From positions 1 through 7,347 of the forward strand of contig NZ_CAUASN010000059.1 in NCBI RefSeq assembly GCF_958431955.1: a stretch of DNA of 7,347 bases. The letters are read 5' to 3'. Positions 5,593 to 7,347 of the stretch are shown here, one piece after another. The notes under the pieces were generated by a model. It did no database searches, had not been told where the DNA came from, and saw nothing but the letters and a program-made list of their open reading frames with translations. This DNA comes from an uncultured Adlercreutzia sp. (lineage in GTDB: Bacteria > Actinomycetota > Coriobacteriia > Coriobacteriales > Eggerthellaceae). Within the stretch, counting starts at the first letter, position 1. Each line of letters starts with the position of its first letter. The position numbers were made by a program, and so were the translations under genes.

Positions 5593-6306
5593 GTGGAGGC
5601 GGCCCTTGAAGTCGAGCATCTAACGAAGTCGTTCGGCGGTCGCAAGGCCGTCGACGACGTGTCGTTCTCGCTGCCCGCGGGTGCGTTCCTGTCGGTGTTC
5701 GGTCCCAACGGCGCCGGCAAGACGACGCTGCTGCGCATGCTGGCCACGCTGTCGCGCCCCACCGAGGGCACGATCACGCTGGCGGGCATCAATCTGAAGG
5801 AGGAGCCCGAGCGGGCCCGCGAGGCCATCGGGCTCATCTCGCACAACCCCATGCTCTACCCCGACCTCACCGCCGAGGAGAACCTGCTGCTGTTCGCGCG
5901 CCTCTACGGCGTGCCCAACCCCGAGCGCCGCGTGGTGGAGCTGCTCGACGCCGTGGGGCTCAAGCACCGCCGGCTCGACCGGGTGCGCACGTTCTCCCGC
6001 GGCATGACCCAGCGCGTCTCCATCGCCCGGGCCCTCGTGAACGACCCGTCCGTGGTGCTTCTGGACGAGCCCTACTCGGGACTCGACCCCCACGCCATGC
6101 GCATCTTCGACGAGCTCATCGAGAGCGTGCGCGAGAACCGCACCTTCGTCATGGTCAGCCACGATCTGGACAAGGGCCTGGCGCTGGCCGATCACGTGCT
6201 CGTGCTCGCCCGCGGCCGGGTGGTCTCCTTCGCCGAGAAGGACAGCCTCGCCCTCGACGAGTTCCATGACCTGTACCGCTCCACCGTCGGATTGGGGGTG
6301 AGCTAG
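5593..6306 (+). CDS. ccmA: Heme-export ABC transporter ATP-binding protein CcmA
   Basis: CcmA is the ATPase that works with CcmB to release heme-loaded CcmE from CcmC during cytochrome c maturation. It acts on the cytoplasmic face. The 237-residue product, a usual size for CcmA, has a complete ABC core: Walker A G37-P-N-G-A-G-K-T-T45, a Q-loop region with H84 in place of Gln (also seen in E. coli CcmA), signature F134-S-R-G-M-T-Q140, Walker B ending D158-E159, and the switch H190. GTG 5593 is chosen because GGGGGAG precedes it by 7 bases and the protein then begins just before the first ABC strand. A longer in-frame ATG at 5485 would overlap ccmF by 104 bases and add Arg/Pro-rich sequence typical of an out-of-frame shadow. 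Its stop abuts the ccmB ATG with no gap. A generic ABC ATPase would look similar; the ccmF and ccmB neighbours make CcmA secure. Confidence 0.95.
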   Translation: MEAALEVEHLTKSFGGRKAVDDVSFSLPAGAFLSVFGPNGAGKTTLLRMLATLSRPTEGTITLAGINLKEEPERAREAIGLISHNPMLYPDLTAEENLLLFARLYGVPNPERRVVELLDAVGLKHRRLDRVRTFSRGMTQRVSIARALVNDPSVVLLDEPYSGLDPHAMRIFDELIESVRENRTFVMVSHDLDKGLALADHVLVLARGRVVSFAEKDSLALDEFHDLYRSTVGLGVS

Positions 6307-7005
6307 ATGGCGCCCTCTACCTGGACTCAGTACAAGACGCTGCTCGCGAAGGACTTGAAGGCGGAGTTCCGCACCAAGGACATGATCGTGTCCATGGGCA
6401 TCTACGCCTTCCTCGTCATTGTGGTGTTCGGCGTGTCGCTGTCCTTCGCGCGCCCCGGCTCGGAGTTCCTGGAAGTGTCCGGCGGCCTTCTGTGGGCGCT
6501 CGTGGTGTTCACGTCGCTTCTGGGCCTGAACCGATCGTTCGCCAAGGAGACCGAGAACGGGTGCTTGGAGGGGCTTTTGCTCGCCCCTCTCGACCGCGGT
6601 GTGATCTTTCTGGCGAAGGCCACGTCGAATCTGGTGTTCCTCGCCGTGGTGGAAGTCATCGCCGTGCCGCTGTACTGGGTGTTCTTCTCCAGCTTCGCGG
6701 CCCCGGCCGAGACGGGCTGGATGATCGTCGTGCCGCTTCTGCTCGGAAGCGTGGGCATCGCGGGCATCGGCACGCTGCTTTCCACCATCACGGCGTCCAC
6801 CCGCGGCAAGGACGTCATGCTGGCGCTTCTGTTCGTGCCGGTGATCTTCCCCTTGCTGTACGCCTGCGTGTCGGCCACCACCTGCGCGCTCGTGGGCGGC
6901 ACGGTGTTCGAAGATGGTTTTCTGACGTCGCTCGCCCTCGGCGCGGGCTATGATGTGGTCATGATTTTAGCCAGTTGGGTGCTGTACGATTTCGTCGTCA
7001 ACTGA
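6307..7005 (+). CDS. ccmB: Heme-export ABC transporter permease CcmB
   Basis: CcmB is the membrane partner of CcmA in the CcmABC complex that loads and releases the heme chaperone CcmE. The 232-residue product matches the family length (about 220) and has six hydrophobic segments: about 27-47, 58-75, 103-128, 137-160, 168-190 and 205-230. A charged N-terminal stretch carries the KDLKAEFRTKD sequence typical of CcmB, and the cytoplasmic loop after segment 2 (about 75-100) holds the conserved N-R-S-F-x-x-E and L-E-G-L-L-x-A-P-L-D patterns. The ATG follows the ccmA TAG directly. The ribosome site GGGGGTGAG (6294-6302) lies in the last ccmA codons, indicating coupled translation. Nothing odd was seen, and the family call is secure. 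Confidence 0.95.
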   Translation: MAPSTWTQYKTLLAKDLKAEFRTKDMIVSMGIYAFLVIVVFGVSLSFARPGSEFLEVSGGLLWALVVFTSLLGLNRSFAKETENGCLEGLLLAPLDRGVIFLAKATSNLVFLAVVEVIAVPLYWVFFSSFAAPAETGWMIVVPLLLGSVGIAGIGTLLSTITASTRGKDVMLALLFVPVIFPLLYACVSATTCALVGGTVFEDGFLTSLALGAGYDVVMILASWVLYDFVVN

Positions 7006-7014
7006 GAAAGAGAG

Positions 7015-7021
7015 AAGGAGG
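7015..7021 (+). promoter_or_regulatory. Ribosome binding site that sets the ccmC GTG start
   Basis: AAGGAGG lies 5 bases before GTG 7027 in the 21-base ccmB-ccmC gap. It is a near-perfect Shine-Dalgarno sequence and supports the GTG start. Confidence 0.85.
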
Positions 7022-7026
7022 ACTTC

Positions 7027-7347
7027 GTGTCCGATAAGAAACTGAAGCTGCCCGAGGTGGGGCAGTGGCCCGATAAGCTGGCGGTGCCGGCGCTTGTGGC
7101 GGGCGCGGTGCTCACCACCATCGGGTTCCTCATGGCGTTTTTCGTGGTGGCGCCCGTGGGCGGTGCCGCGGTGAACGGTGCCGAGCTCATCGGGGATGTG
7201 ATGGTGTCCCAGAAGATGCTCCTGTCCCAGAAGATCTTCTACTTCCACATGCCCGTGGCCATTACCTCGTTTCTGGCCCTGGGCTTCGGGTGCTACTACG
7301 CGGTGCGCTTCCTCATGACGAAGAACCGCCGCTTCGACACCTGCTCG
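7027..7347 (+). CDS. ccmC: Heme handling protein CcmC (3'-partial)
   Basis: CcmC holds heme through a WWD domain and two outer histidines and transfers it to CcmE. The window contains the first 107 codons and ends exactly on a codon boundary, so the WWD motif and second histidine lie beyond the edge. Visible are a short charged cytoplasmic start, a first membrane segment (about 19-42), an outer loop, and then the stretch Q-K-I-F-Y-F-H74-M-P-V-A. This corresponds to the first heme-ligand histidine of the family (H60 in E. coli CcmC, in a YxxxxHVP context) and runs into a second membrane segment. Start choice is GTG with AAGGAGG 5 bases upstream. Position after ccmB supports CcmC rather than the related CcsA of System II, but the fragment alone could not exclude another member of the CcmC/CcsA superfamily. 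Confidence 0.9.
   Translation, partial: MSDKKLKLPEVGQWPDKLAVPALVAGAVLTTIGFLMAFFVVAPVGGAAVNGAELIGDVMVSQKMLLSQKIFYFHMPVAITSFLALGFGCYYAVRFLMTKNRRFDTCS

Noticed and set aside
5842..5844. His at the CcmA Q-loop position as a possible defect
   Set aside because: E. coli CcmA also has His at this place, so it is a family trait and not a loss of function.
2595..5852. Very long minus-strand open frame (1085 codons) opposite ccmE-ccmF-ccmA, overlapping the previous one by 4 bases
   Set aside because: It is the His/Gly/Glu-rich mirror of the ccmF coding sequence and shows no recognisable domain. The 4-base junction with the other antisense frame is taken as chance.
1..7347. CRISPR arrays, tRNA/rRNA genes, insertion sequences, phage genes
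   Set aside because: No regularly spaced direct repeats, tRNA-like folds, transposase or integrase motifs were seen. The only repeats are the short elements listed.

Overview
The window is a GC-rich, entirely plus-strand locus for respiratory nitrite/nitrate metabolism and the cytochrome c maturation machinery it requires. Codons end strongly in G or C, ribosome sites are strong AGGAGG types, and the nitrite reductase carries a lipoprotein signal. The protein sequences resemble those of anaerobic high-GC Gram-positive gut bacteria of the Coriobacteriia, most likely Eggerthellaceae. That placement is an inference from protein character and gene content; no marker gene is present.

Layout. (1) 2-991: 3' part of a NapH-type membrane polyferredoxin, whose last ~80 codons look like readthrough into non-coding DNA after a frameshift near 750. 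(2) About 819-987: a spacer with palindromic elements and the nrfA ribosome site. (3) 988-2256: nrfA, a pentaheme ammonia-forming nitrite reductase with the CxxCK active-site heme, predicted to be a lipoprotein. (4) 2257-2618: a 362-base intergenic region with a terminator-like hairpin, a short GC tandem repeat, and two mutually exclusive inverted repeats directly before ccmE. (5) 2619 to the right edge: ccmE-ccmF-ccmA-ccmB-ccmC, tightly packed (gaps of 3, 4, 0 and 21 bases), with ccmC cut off by the window end.

How the genes work together. CcmA/CcmB (ABC transporter) and CcmC move heme onto the chaperone CcmE. CcmF, the heme lyase, then joins heme to CxxCH/CxxCK motifs of apocytochromes on the outer face of the membrane. 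NrfA, with five covalent hemes, is the obvious client next door. NapH normally passes electrons from menaquinol toward periplasmic nitrate reductase, so together the genes suggest nitrate or nitrite ammonification.

Most notable: CcmE carries the Cys-type heme-binding motif (C123-P-S-K-Y127) of the variant System I rather than the classical HxxxY. It also appears to be a tandem duplication of the OB-fold domain in which only the first copy keeps the heme-binding motif. Further points are the probable napH frameshift, the overlapping hairpins before ccmE, and a long acidic tail on CcmF. I found no CRISPR array, tRNA, rRNA or insertion sequence.
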